Positions 1 to 12,401 of a DNA stretch of 64,000 nt are shown here, in pieces. The notes beneath the pieces were generated by a model that was given only the letters and a program-made list of their open reading frames with translations, did no database searches and was not told the origin of the DNA. Source of the DNA: Fasciolopsis buskii. Lineage: Eukaryota; Platyhelminthes; Trematoda; Plagiorchiida; Fasciolidae. The DNA is taken from the NCBI GenBank assembly GCA_008360955.1, contig LUCM01008391.1:9911-73910 (forward strand), given 5' to 3'. How positions within the stretch are numbered: position 1 is the stretch's first letter; every line of letters begins with the position of its first letter. Both the position numbers and the translations under genes were made by a program.

Positions 1-726
1 GCAGAAATACCGTGAAAACTTGCCTTAAGAATAGCATTCTCCCTACGGAGAGCAGCGATTTCAGCTAGAAGGGCATCCACATTCTTCGTAGTTGGTGAAG
101 CCGACTCAGGAGCCTAGGGAAAGATGCTCGTAAAAAACCCTTGGACCTACCGCAGCCAGTGAATGTGCGTGCTTGGATGGTTTGATTTTTTCATCCTGCG
201 AATAAAGTGTGGTAAAATGCGTATCTTACCGCGCTAGGTAGTGTGAAAACGCATTTCAACAAGATTTCCGTTGCATTTGGCCCATCCAGCTGGGAAGATT
301 ATGTAAAATCGACGTAATTACCAGATGATTGAAAGAACTAGCATCAGAGCTTCCAGCGACAGCTGATTTTATTAATATTCTTTCTCGAGGTTTATCATCA
401 GGGTCGTACTTGAAGGGCTGAATCACAACTAAACAATCAATTAACTGGTAGGAGACTACCTGCAACTGAGACTTTCTCGTTTGGTCCAATTATACCAGTA
501 GTCGGTGAGGCGCTAAGACGCTCAGAGGATGCATGGAGCTTGAAGCATATGTTCGAGGATGACGGATTCTTTAGCGTGACGTTAGAGCACACTGCCTGAG
601 TGAAAGGCCCTATGAGGCAGTACTGAAACACTGCTAGGAACTCTTACCTTCAAAGGGTAACTCATGACTGGGCTGTACGACAAGTTCCCCAGGGAGCCGT
701 AAAATACAAATCAGCTTCGAATCCAT
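1..726 (-). CDS. VAP (VAMP-associated protein) homologue, 5' exons, partial
   Basis: VAP proteins are tail-anchored ER adaptors whose N-terminal MSP domain binds FFAT motifs of lipid-transfer and tethering proteins. Five exons read in phase on the minus strand: 726-648 (ATG at 726), 609-460, 428-322, 289-230 and 113 to the window edge. The introns are 38, 31, 32 and 116 bases, with GT donors and AG acceptors. The MSP domain is clear: GPFTQAVCSNVTLKNPSSSN, then a TTGIIGPNEKVSV strand, VVIQPFKYDPDDKPRERIL, and EILLKCVFTLP at its end. The first exon boundary, just before GPFT, is where I recall the human VAPA/VAPB boundary. Exon 5 encodes a coiled coil (VDALLAEIAALRRENAILK), as expected before the transmembrane anchor, which would lie beyond base 1. 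The Lys-x-Met pair used by human VAPs for FFAT binding reads Arg-x-Leu here. The first 14 residues are unlike other VAPs, so the start is less certain than the domain. Confidence 0.92.
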
Positions 727-1490
727 TACTTTTGAGGGATCCGCTTCTTTCCACTAACAACTATTGTCCAAGATAGACAGAAAACTTACAACGTTCTCTA
801 GGTTTTCGACCCCTTCAGGAAGGACCATACTTTGGATCATAAATTTGTGCTTCGTTTTTTCAGTCGGATCATAGTTGAAGGGCTGAAGCATAACTGAAAG
901 AACTATGCGTTGCAGAATTGAACAGTACCAGCAACTTCGCGCACTTCGTCGGGTTCTAATACTCCACTACTTGGCCGCACACAATACCGCTTCGGTACCG
1001 TAGTTTTAACCTTAAAGCAGACCGGACTGCCAAGCGGGTTAGTGAGTGTGATCGTGGATGACACAACGTTGTTGAACGGACCTAGTTTGAAATTACCATC
1101 AAGGAATTAGTGCCTCGGCCATATTTCTACACCACACCTTCGAAGTAAAGCTCGCTCATAGGTTCTATGAGCAGAAGTTGTTGTTTTGTACTAGACATGG
1201 TGTTCGCCTGTGGCTAGAAACGAACCGAACCACGAAACCGAAACCCGCGTACGTCCAGTTCAAATCTGTGCCTAATTGCGATACAGCTCAATTCAGCTCT
1301 GTTCCAGTTCAAGTTAGATTTCAGGATTATAAGGCGAGATGTCCGATAATCCACGTCCTTGCACCGACATATCTTTGGATCATACGATGCTCCGACAACA
1401 GTAGGGTGGAAGCCCTCCTCATTTCCTAAGGTGAAAATATGAATCATGCATGTCACATCAACTTTCATTCCTATCAGTTACTTGAGGGAT
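727..1490. other. VAP upstream region, no gene seen
   Basis: This stretch lies between the VAP start codon and the 3' end of the first LINE, so it should hold the VAP promoter and 5' leader. I see no recognisable coding exon, TATA-type element or repeat that I can support. The overlapping short open frames at 1,178-1,468 on both strands resemble no family known to me. Confidence 0.4.
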
Positions 1491-1499
1491 AAAAATAAT

Positions 1500-4400
1500 G
1501 AGATGCTGTTATCTCGACCATCTCCTCCGCCACAAGTTTCACACAGTGTCCCCTCCAGACATAGGTAGCCATGCGTTGTCCATTATCCCTTTGGATTCAC
1601 GCTCTGGTCCCACCTTGACCACTTCCTCCGGTTGCGTGTTCCAGCCATTCACCACTAGTGTGGCAAACGATTTGTTTTTCGACCCCGTAGTTACGTGCTC
1701 TCTCACGATTATTTTCCCCTTCCTCTTCGTTTTTCGTCACCTTTATCTAGAATTAGGCCCCACGGCTGCCCCAAATCTCGACCAGACAATTAGAGATCTT
1801 GATGGTCTGTATTAAATCATTTCTACCCCTACATCTCCCCAGGGCTCACAAGCCAAGCGCCCTCAGCCTCTGTTCATATCCCATGCGCTTCAAATGTCCA
1901 ACCCAGCCTGCCTAAACAAGCCGAACCTGTTCCAGCATTTTCCTATCTGTTGCCAACTACGGTCTCCTCTCGGGGCACACGCTCAAGTTCAACGGAAGAT
2001 CCCATCTAACCGACCACTGGTAAACCTAACCTACATCCTTCTAGGTGACCCCGCTGATTGCTGTCTCTTATAAATTTATGTCTTCAGCAAGCCTGACACA
2101 CGGATTTTCCAACCAATTGAATATGTCGCCGACATACATCAGGACGAGCAGTGGCCCTCAGACAGACGCCAGAGGCATCCCGCTGCATAGAAATCCTGTC
2201 TGATAGACACCCCTTGACTATAACCCTGAAAGGCAACCTTCGGACTTTGTGTTGTCCAGCTGTTCACCTTTGCTCTTACACCGAAAGTTCCTCACCTCTT
2301 GATCAAGCAGCCTATCAAAGGCCTTCTGAGAGTCCGGATGGAGGATTTCTGCTGTTTCGCCCCTCTCTGTCCTTCCTGTTACTTTGTCCAGGAAGTTCAT
2401 TAAGTTATTCAGACAGAAACGTTTGCCCCACAAACCGTGTTCGTCCACCATCGTTAACTTTTTGGCTTACAGGTGAGTGAATATCCTGTCAGGAAGGACC
2501 ACTTCAAGAGTTTTCAGCACAATGGATGTCAGACCCACCGGACTATAACCATCACAATTCTCTTTCCCACCTTTACGAATCGGTATGATTGTCGATGTCA
2601 GGCAGTCCGCAAGGAAACGCCCTCCGTCCACGATGCATTAAAGAGCCGAGTAAAAGTTTTCAGCAGGACCTCCACCAACGGATTTACCATCGTCCAGTGT
2701 GTCCCCTCATGCCCTGCCACTTAAGACGCGTTATTTTTTCCGGGGTATCCGAACTTCCTTCTTCGAGATTTCCCCGTCCGAAGTCCCCACCATAAGGGTG
2801 CCGCGGCTTAGGGTTTTCGCCTGAGCCGCCCAAAACCGACTGTAGATTGCCTGGGACAATTCTAACAGACAGTCGGCTTTCTCCTGGTAGCCGCTAAATC
2901 TAACTTCCCTTAGGCGGAATTTTACTAAACCCATGGCCTTCACCAAAGCTCCCTTGGTTTACACAAAGTTGTAATAGGCTCTGGGTTGCTATCAATAGCC
3001 TCAGCGACCCTCTTCTGGTGAGCATTTTGACACTGCCGCTGGATGCTTGACATCCTCTTTCTTTTCATCATCTACCGCAGGTGACTGCGTTAGCCAAATG
3101 TGTCCTTACATCTCATGGTAGCCCTGTGTCTGCCTTTTGGCTCTCGTGACCGCACTCCTCACACCATAGCGATAGCCCCTGTCGTTTGATTCTACGGGGC
3201 GGTGCAAATAAGTCTGTTAATGCTAACAGGTTTCCCTTAATTTACTTTCACTGACAATCCACGTATTTGCCATATCTTTCTACTACCCTCTGATTCCGAA
3301 GTCCCAAGTCAGGCAGACTACTTCTATCTATTCCTGAGAAGTTCCTGCCATATTTGTCATGGGCTACCAGTACCTGCATACTTAGTTGCATTCGAATTGC
3401 GCCTTGGTCAATTCCACTTATTAGCTGTTCTAACTCCAAGCTCCCCATATCGTACCGCGTTCTGGTTAGCACCAAGTCAGGGACTGAAGATACTTGGCCA
3501 GATCTCCATCGGGTCATTTGTGTATCACATTGAACCATCCCACTTACGTGCGTAAACTTCAGGAGTTCGTGTACAAAAGTGCCTCTCGGGGTTGTCTCGC
3601 GAACACAGCCAACCTCATGGGCATTAAAACTCCCCAGTATGAGAAGTTTGCCCGAAAACCCTACAACAACAATGAGAAGAAGAAACAGTCTCCCTGCTGG
3701 CGTCGACCCAGACCTATGGTGCACAATTACAACTGCGACCTTCGGGCAACCAATTTCCATGTTGACTTCCGAAGCCAGTACAATGCCGCTGCCCGGTTTA
3801 CTGCCCCCTTCTGCCTATCGCAGTTTCCACCCCTAGGACGACGTCCCGCCACCTGTTCGTCCACCCATTCTATCCATTCTAAAGAATGACTTATCCCGTG
3901 TCATGACTTCATTTTCCCCCTTCTCCGGCTGCAACCAGGTCTACGTAATAGCCTCCACACCTAAAACCGGAGTCCCGCATTGTAACTGCACCCATTTGTT
4001 ACATGCGCTCGCTGTCCTTCAAGCCGCTGAACAGATGAGGGTGTCGCATGCTCGAGGCCATCGTCCGTTTTTTCAGCTGACATTCGGGAATCCCACTGCA
4101 ATCCCTCGCTTGCAGCATTCGTATTCTCATTCTTCCGGTATATATCAATCAAGGGCGTCGGTACCAGACTTAGTGGCACAAAGTGCGTCCGCCCAGTTTG
4201 TTCTCCTCCATCCCTGTTGCACGGGATGGCATTTATTTGTCCTCACCAAACTTATGCATCTCCAATTTGTGGGCTTGAACGAATCCGGTATTGAATCCCC
4301 GCAATCCACCCTTGGCGTCCTCTGCCCCCAACTTGCTGATGGCAGCACCACCCGGTTCCACGGTGATCATAACTCTGGCAATTTTTTATTCTATTGGCCG

Positions 4401-4815
4401 ATGCCAAGAGTCTGTCCCTATGCCATGGATTAGCCTACTCCACCAGAGCTAATCGTGGGTCCCGGCAACCCGAGTAACTAACTTTCTGCTGTCTTCCCAG
4501 GTGAAGTAGATTTTTATATTTATATGCTTCGGTATTTCCGCCGTTCGAAGAAGATTTGCTGTGCGGTAATTTACTGCCCTTTGCCTCTGCTTCCTCTCCC
4601 ACATAAATTGCTCCGGGACCCCATGGACGACACTGGGATTCCGATCCAATACGATGTCGATGGATTTCTGCACACTATTCAGCTTCTGGCATAACTGCTG
4701 TAGCGCTTGTTCTACTTCTCTGAGCCTTACATTTACTTTTGATTGTCCCATCTTCTGGTCAGTGAATTTTTGGTTTGCTGTGCTTATGCCCCGGCTCCCC
4801 TTTTTCATGATCACG
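1500..4815 (-). mobile_element. Decayed CR1-like LINE, copy A (ORF1-like region, endonuclease, reverse transcriptase)
   Basis: A non-LTR retrotransposon remnant read from about 4,815 down to 1,500. A coiled-coil ORF1-like stretch (KVNVRLREVEQALQQLCQKL) lies at 4,814-4,449. The AP-type endonuclease lies at 3,760-3,248, with ILGSFNAHEV for the usual ILGDFN motif and TRWRSGQVSSVPDLVLTR for its C-terminal signature. Reverse transcriptase blocks follow at about 2,700-1,950: LFNASW, a NYRPVSLTS-like stretch, NLMNFLDKVTGRTERGE, QKAFDRLLDQ, a GPLLVLMYV block, and AEDINL where LFADD is expected. The distal signature VVNGWNTQPEEVVKV lies near 1,640. Stops and frameshifts run throughout, so it cannot move by itself. 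The 3' end lies near 1.5 kb, but no clean tail or target-site duplication could be defined. Confidence 0.85.
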
Positions 4816-5712
4816 CTCTTCGGCCTGGGTTTTATTCCTGGTTCGCTATTAACCCTGTCGCTGTTCCCCGCCGTGCCAGCACTTCAACTTTACCACCAGC
4901 AGGCGCACATTCTCCGAGCATTATATTATTTATGGCCCTATGGGATCAGCATTACTTGTGCTTGTGCGCTTTTCCTTTACTGCCGGTGCCAACTCCTCTT
5001 CCCGCTTTCAAAGAGACTGGCTGTCCTTACCTTCTGCTTCAATTAGTGAACCGTTGCAATCAGAGCCACCCAGCTCGCCACCCCGCAGTCATCTATCTGC
5101 GGCAAGGTTTGCCGTTGGCTTATTTGATTGTTTCCCAGGAGAGCGCTTCGTACAAACACTTAACAAACTGGAAGAACCCAGCTTAGCTTGTCGTCTTCAG
5201 GGTGCAGCCCATAAACGTTTTTCTTCACACTCCCACATGCACGGTGGAACCATTTATTACATGTGTCACACTGGATCTCTACCTTTTAAGCAAACAGGTC
5301 TTCCTCACTTGCTGTCTTGTCCAGGCCGTCGCCCTGAGCAACTTGCTCGTTTTATTTTCCTAGTAGGTCTACCCATAGAAAATAGTAGCCCTTATTCAAA
5401 TAAAGCCGAAGGCATAGACGCCCAATCGTATGTGTCTCTCTCCTAGCTTCAGCCTAGAAGAATGGCTTTTCGGGAGCGGAAAATGTTCGGCCACTTACCT
5501 TTGTGCACTTTGTATTCCCGGTTGACTGCGTGTGTTCTTGGCTTCTCTATCCTGATCCCCCCCGTCTGAGCTATCAAATGACTCCGCGGTTTGATTGGTA
5601 TGGGACAGAAATGAATCAAAGAGACACACGTACCGCCAGTTTTCCGATGGTACGCGCAAGAACTGAAGTGCACCTCTGAAAATTTTTCGCTTCCTTGATA
5701 CTGGGATCAGAG
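4816..5712. other. Inter-LINE segment, probable LINE 5' flank
   Basis: The segment is pyrimidine-rich on the plus strand and continues the composition of LINE A, so its 5' UTR or ORF1 may extend into it. Long overlapping open frames at 4,654-5,446 (+) lack any motif and appear to follow from this composition. No host exon was seen. Confidence 0.3.
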
Positions 5713-5742
5713 TAAATCAAATCAAATCAGTTCAGTTCAGTT
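5713..5742 (-). repeat. LINE 3' tail, short tandem repeats
   Basis: On the plus strand this is a run of ATCAA units followed by TTCAG units. On the minus strand it reads as ACTGA units followed by TTTGA units. Such pentamer tails terminate several flatworm LINEs. It lies just downstream of minus-strand LINE copy B and is the likely 3' terminus of that copy. Confidence 0.55.
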
Positions 5743-8371
5743 TGCACAGGATAGCAGTTACCCCAAAGTTCTATACAGCGTCCAGGGTTCTTCGGATGTT
5801 GTGCGCAGGATTTTTCAACCACCACTGCCGGTTTTGCTTTTCACTTCCAATATGGTCTGCTGAAGAAATCCCGTATGCTCTTAAGTGGTAAAGAATGGAA
5901 GCCCTTTCTCAGCATTGAGACGAGAGTATACTTTTGGGTTTGCTTTCCACTATTTCACAATTTCGTGCCGGAAAATCTCACTCCAACTGTCTAATACCGA
6001 GCATATTTCGTAACTAATATAATCTAATGGTGTTTTAGGTGCTTTCATTCATTCCAAAGTTAACACTAATGATGACTGCTTGATCCAAGTAGCGAAATCT
6101 CTGTCGCAGAAGCGTTTTCAAATACAGCGAGCCTGACACCGTTTCAGATCCGTGGTTTGCTTTCCGCCCTAGGTAGACGGACTGAATATGTCGTCAGAAT
6201 CTATCTCCACCAGACTCTACAGGGTCTTCAACTTTTCGACACTTTTGCCCACGGATCTACGCTCTACTAGTGAGTACAGATTTTGGTGCGGTTCAGTATG
6301 CACAGGATGAAACTAAGAATTCTGGCCACTCGAACGCCCAGATCAATGTGTTGTTGGGCGATGTCGGTGGCTTTCAATACTGCTTATGTTGTTTCATATC
6401 TGAAAGACTGTGTCTCAGATGCAGCATCAGGTTCAACAGACAAGTCTACGGTTGATAATTAGTTTTAGCTGTGGGTAGTCCGCCGCCTCTAATGTGTCCA
6501 GTGCCTTATTGAATCCATCAACGCTATATCCACTGGCATGAGGCCGTCGGGAGGTTCTCTGGTGGGGTCGCCATACTGGTGGAGAATCTAGCTCTCACGT
6601 GATGCGTTGTGTGATTGCGCTGGAGGTTTAAACTATACCCTCTGGTATTTCCCTGTTGGAATAATGAACAGTTCCTCATATTCGGAACATGAGTGGCGCT
6701 TTACTCTTCTGAAAGTCTTATTTAGATCACCGCGCGTACATCAGCGCCTGAGAGATAGGGCCAATGTCAAGGAGTCTTTCGTCATTGCTTTGTACCTTCA
6801 GCCATTCATAATCTTGGCGGCAAGCTTCTGTAACTTTTATGGACAGCCTAATTTATCTTGTGGGTGCGACGCACAGGCTCAGACGCAATACCCTAGGTAC
6901 GATCTTACTATAGTCGGCTACAGGTTCCCCGCAAGCTATCGGTGATCTGGTCTCGTTCACCGCACTCCCACACTATCTGGACGGTCTAAAGCTGCGCACA
7001 ATAGTTGCATCCAGGTTATTGTCGCAAAAGCCCTTCATGGTATTATCCAATGTATTCCGTTCGTGCCACCCTCTAAAGGTTAACGAATGGCATTTAGACA
7101 GTTTCAGCGAAATGTCCCTTTTAAGTGGTGGGGATTTGACCGCCTCGGTACCCTCTCTTGGTCTTCACCTGTCACATGTGAAATTAGGAAAGATGTAGGT
7201 CCTAATACCGATGCTCTGGAAACATCATTTTCCATGCTCGTGGGAGCCACCATGTACCCTTCAACCTTAATGTTTACCGTTCCTCCAGCAAGAAATCCGT
7301 TTATCCCAATATTATTCCACCCTGCAATTCTCGATGCTTTCATTTTATGGCCAAAATGATTTTGGCTAACTGCATCAAAAGCCTTTCTGAGACAAAAACT
7401 CTCCTGATAATTTTCCATACCGCGCGTCTTGAATAGCACTGATCCACAAGGCGCTCGCTTATCTTCCTTCTAATGATTCTCCCCAGGCACTTATATAAGC
7501 CGCCAGTTATATTCACCAGCCTGTAATTTCCTGGTCTGTCTCTAGGTGCACTCCTGTATATTCTCATCACTGTGGCAGTTTCCATCATTAAGGCACTTTC
7601 CTCATCTTAGGGAGGCATTGCAGTGCTGCTTGATGTAGACTGAAATTGGTTTCGTTAGTAGCCGAAATACTGCAGAAAGTACCTTGCCTGGACTGGCAGC
7701 GTTAAACTTGTTAGGCATGCTCAGCTCTTACATAACCTGTTCCTATGTAAAGAAAATGCTTCGGAAAGTTCGGGATCTGGGTCGTTTTGGAGGTTTCAGG
7801 AGGACGTGGGCTGCACCAAGCCTGGGTTATATTCCCTGAAATGTATACAACATGACATTCACCTATTGAGAACCAGTCGGCCCTAGGTTCAATTTTGGAA
7901 GCCCTAGAGCAGCGACACGGTCCGATTCTTTCATACGTTGCGCACATGAGTGGCACACTATGCGGCCTATTTTGATAGTCGTAACTAAATTTAGCTAAAA
8001 CAAAAACTTCCAGCTCTTGTGCCATATTGTGCTCTAGTCCCTATCTGTTTTACGTTCGATGTGTGCGATGCGCTTCTGGCGTTATCCATCTCCTCATGGA
8101 GTTATTTTCCCTACCTTATTTCTGGACGCCACTAATGGGGGCGACGATTGTTCTGAATAAAGTCAAAGGGGACAAACTGCCTCGTAATCTTGACTAGTCC
8201 TCTTCTAATAACTGCCCACCTTCCTTCCACGGTTGGACCTTCTTGCTCTTGCAACCATGGTACTGATGCCTCAGCCGTCCTTATTTTTTCAAGCTTTAGC
8301 TTATTATAACATCCGACAGAAGCTGCAGCCGATGGCTGATTCGGCATCAGAAACACGATCCCAATGATCAT
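5743..8371 (-). mobile_element. Decayed CR1-like LINE, copy B (linker and reverse transcriptase)
   Basis: A second minus-strand LINE remnant. At 8,371-8,132 the sequence VEGRWAVIRRGLVKITRQFV matches the linker between endonuclease and reverse transcriptase in CR1-type elements. Reverse transcriptase blocks follow: PGNYRLVNITGGLYKCLGRI with IIRRKISERL (7,588-7,340), then a stretch ending in SVLGPTSFLISHV (7,439-7,104), where a VPQGSVLGPLLF block is expected. The C-terminal part, 7.1-5.8 kb, is poorly preserved. The element ends at the pentamer tail at 5,713-5,742. Endonuclease remains may extend up to about 9 kb, but I could not confirm them. Numerous stops make it inactive. Confidence 0.75.
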
Positions 8372-9260
8372 GTGTCAACTTTTGCCTAGAAGCTCCGCAG
8401 TCGTTGACTTTTTACATTCCCTTTGTGCCTAGTGATCATCGGGTATAATAGCAAAGGGTATCACCCAAGTCTGTGGCTAGTATCCTGCCCTACGTATTGC
8501 ACACTAGGGATTTGAGCAGGACAAAAGTGACAACAACAGACAAACAAGCAACCAGACCGGTGTGTTTTTGCAACCTCCTGGGTTCTATCAGGGCGGTATT
8601 TGAGGTTGTCCGTTGTCCGAAAGATATGGTTCTTTGGGCGGTATTATACCCAAATATGAACACATGATTGTCCACTAGGCAAATATACATGGCGGAGAAA
8701 AAGATGAATGTTGCCCCCACCCTATTTTTGTTTCCAGGTCCGGTTTGAAAGTTTCTTCTGACGTATAGCAAACAGCGCTCTCGGTCAGTTTATTCCAGAG
8801 CAGCACATTCCAGTTTGCAAAACTCCCGCCTCTCGTTTCTGGTCTATAGTGATTCCTGTGTGGCTTCAACTTGCATCATCTTGTGCCACATGTGAGAGTG
8901 AACCCAAGGAGATCGCTAGCTCCGATGGCTGCTTAAATTTTACAGTCCTAATGGTTTGCATGAAACTCCTCATGCCTCGTCGACCTTCCATCAAGCAGAG
9001 GTTCAGCCCCGGAAATCTTCATGCGTAGCCTTTTTACCATTGTCGTTGCTAGGTGTTGGACCTTCTCTATGCAATGCATATCCTCGCTGTGGTATGTAGT
9101 CAAAGGTTGTGCACATTACTAGAGGAGGGGGTACAACGTTATTTTCGTGAGAAGGCGGAAGCACCTCTGATTGATTGATCTTGTCATGCAATATGTGGTT
9201 TGCAGTCATCTAGTATTGTCGGGTGCTACTTAATGCTGCCTAGACGAATGAAAGAAGCTA
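8372..9260. other. Unresolved segment between LINE copies B and C
   Basis: It probably contains the eroded endonuclease part of copy B and the 3' end of copy C. The minus-strand frame at 8,771-8,490 shows no recognisable motif. No host exon or tail repeat could be supported. Confidence 0.3.
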
Positions 9261-12200
9261 ATTACCGGCAAACCAGGATTCCATTTATGAATTGGTCTTT
9301 GTTCGTGCCCAGCAAAGCACGTTCGTCAAAATCCAGTCTAAGATATATGCAGTGTGCATAATTGTAATCAGCAAACGGAACTTGGTGAGTCAGGGCAGAG
9401 GGCACGTGCGAAGTGCTCATAATTGCGGACTTGATCCCGACAAAATCTGAGCGAACGAAGTCAACCACAGCGGGATAGGAAAAAATGTTTCATTTACAAC
9501 TCAGGGATTTGTGTTCAAAGTTGGAAACATTCCAATTGGTGGAATCAGTTTCATCCGGTAAACTTCACGGAACGTTTGGCATTCACGAGCGCCTGTCGTC
9601 AAGGTTCCCATCGGTTGCTTACCTAGCAGACAATAGCGAAGCTATATCGGCTGAACCACGTGATGCGCGCGTAAACTCTTAAGAAACCCACCGAGCAGAC
9701 CATCTTTTAACTGCTTCGAAACCCTGAGATGCATGCTCAAAGGAAACCTCGACATGATCTGCTAAGATGAAGTATAGGTTGGCGGTTTCCCGCTCCAAGC
9801 TATTTATGAATGAAAGGAAAAGAGCAACCCCAAAAGAAGGGACTTTAAGTATTCCGCTGGTCACAGCGAACCCGGAATCACGGTTACTCAACTGAAAAAC
9901 AAAGCTACGGTTGCAGGGAAACTGTCTCACTGACTACCTGGATGATCTAATTATACCGAGAGCTTACGGTTTATGGCGCAACAAAAAGCGACCTACGGTT
10001 TAGGAGATTTTACTGAATTCTAAGCCCAAGGGGCGCCCCATGGGGCTCCCTTCCAGGATTGTAAAAGAGACCGTAGGTGGGTTGAGAATTTGCTGGGTGG
10101 GTGACTTGTGGACCTGTTAACTTGCTTTTGTTACAAAAATAATGTTAATGCTTTATTTCTTGGAGAGGGCCAAGACATGCAATGAGCATGATCATGACGT
10201 GTGACGATAATGACAAATTAGGAAAAGACAGGAAGAAAGGGCTCACATTTAAAAGAAAAGAGGCCATCAAAATGCATATTCCAGGTCATGTTTTTGATAA
10301 AAGCTCAAGAGCAACGCAAGGGATTTGATTCCGACGGAAAAGTCCCAGCTTTACTGTTTCTTGTTTTGGTTGAGTATATCGTGGGCCGCCACGTGCATGC
10401 ATCGGACTGAGATTGATCGACAACTTCACCAGTAGGTCGTTTATTGCGGCGACAGTCCTGAATGATGGGGATAAACACGAACTCAACATGCCAGAGTAGA
10501 TAAAGTGTGGCGAGGAAAAAGTGCATTAAGAAAAGAAAGGGGAAATTTACAGACAGATTGCAGCAAAATGCATAGTCTGGTGTGTAGTATATTGAATGTA
10601 CACACAGCATAAAAGGCCGAATACAGGAGGCGCAGATCGTTGTACAGGTAGAGACGGCCGCATGGGATAGAAATAATGTAACCTTGTATCAGATTCACGA
10701 GGTTTGGTTTAGGTACTCTTGATTTTGTGGTGTCCATTTAAGTCTAAGGGGGGGAAGAGTTGGAAATGCGGGGGAATTGGACTCAAATGAGGCAACGTCT
10801 AATGGACTCTTGCAAAAGAACGTTGCCGAAAGCGGCAGCCTGTTGCAAAATTTGGCAGACGAGAATAAATGTTCATGTGTTTGTGTTATCCAAGGGGAGA
10901 TATCTTTGTTGAGCAAATGGTCACGTGGTACATCAAGGATTCAGTTAATACACAGTGGTGGTAAAGAAGATCTAGTCGGGTTTGAAATACTGTCCCGTGG
11001 GGGACTGTCCAAGTTAGTTGATTTGTAGACTCAAACTGAAGTTGAAATAAGCTTTTGAGCCAATGAACGGGTACCAGATGATCCCGGTGCTGGTGCTATG
11101 GTGTTACTGGGGATAGAACAACTTAAGATGGTCGACTGGTGACATTGCCACCGCAGAACTGGAAATCTTTGGGGATGGTGGGATTTATGGAAAATGCCCG
11201 AAGAAGGGGCTAGTTATTAGATATGTGCATGTGCCTTTGGGACAGAAGTTAGTTTTGGAATTCGAAAGGTGGGGAGAATGGCGCTTGACAGGCGGGGTAA
11301 TTGAGGAATTCGCTAGGCAATATTACTTGAGGAAGGGGGCTGATGATGGGCCATGGAAGCGAAGCGAAGGTGAAGATATTTTAAATTTGCCTAGGGGAGA
11401 CGAAGTTTAAATCTGCGAAGTCCTTTGGACAAAGATAGTTGAATGGAGGCTTTGATGCACAGGGCTAGGGAAAAAGAATTGGAGTATAGCTAAACAACGT
11501 GGCCCAAGGAGCAGGCCAAAGCAGGGGTAAGTGATTGGTTCTAAATGTGAGGTCTTTGGTATCGTATTGGAAGTTAGCAGTTAGGTTTCAGAAGTAGGAC
11601 GGAGGCATAGGTAAAGCAGACTGGTCACCGGAAGGTGATTGTAGGTAACGATCGGTTGGCGGCCGTGTGTTTAAGGGTCCAACAACTTAGAAAAACTGAA
11701 GGCGAGATGCGTCACTGGAATTCAATTTGCCGAGGTTGCCAGACGGACGTGATGTACAGAGAGGTTGGCTTTCTGGATTATCAGAGTGGCTATTGATGTG
11801 CAGATTTATGTGAATAATCGGGTAGGCGACTGGAATGCGTTCCCTACGGGACTTGACGGAGTTAGTTTGAGCGACGTTGCTTTGTTTGGAAGGACAAGGA
11901 AGTGGTTGAATGCGCCTCTGAGATGGAATATGTGCCGAGCGGCTGAGAATATCAGCGCAACAACGAATCAGCAAGGCGGCAATCGTCTTCCTGGTTCTAC
12001 CCTCTGCACTGGTGGCTTCGGATTCCATAGTTGGCGAATTTGGCTGGGACGGTTTGCGGGGTGGTCAGAGATAGGAAGAGGGCTGAATTTCATCCATATC
12101 TACCAGTATTGACTGCGATCAACTAAGGTGAAGCTTTGGGTTTACTGGTTTCCCAATGGTTGGGGAAGGATGTCCCTACCATGTTCAGGTTTGTTTTTGG

Positions 12201-12401
12201 GCCGAATAGTAGCAGCTTTGTGGGGCGAAGGGGGTGAACAGGAGGTTGAGCGGCGTAAGTACAAAGGGAATTGATTGTGCGGGTTCCTAGGTGCAGATTC
12301 TGAGTCTGCAAATAACTCACAGTAGTGGTTATTAGGCACAAGATGGCGGGAGAGCTGGAATTGAGTCTGCCGCGGCGAGAGGGCAGGTTCTTTGATGTCA
12401 C
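9261..12401 (-). mobile_element. Decayed CR1-like LINE, copy C
   Basis: A third minus-strand LINE. The clearest part is 9,930-9,679. Here FAVTSGILKVPSFGVALFLS replaces the usual VTSGVPQGSVLGPLLF block, followed by FILADHVEVS where FADD is expected and then VKRWSARW, the usual motif after the palm. Upstream on the minus strand, 12,401-11,687, the translation is rich in Pro, Ser and Thr. It resembles in style the ORF1 region of plus-strand LINE D, but carries no diagnostic motif. The endonuclease segment (about 10.3-11.6 kb) is too eroded to name. The RT call is firm; the outer limits are estimates. Confidence 0.6.

Noticed and set aside
3494..4433. Plus-strand frames of 131 and 176 codons
   Set aside because: The first lies opposite the LINE A endonuclease and the second opposite its 5' part; neither has motifs of its own.
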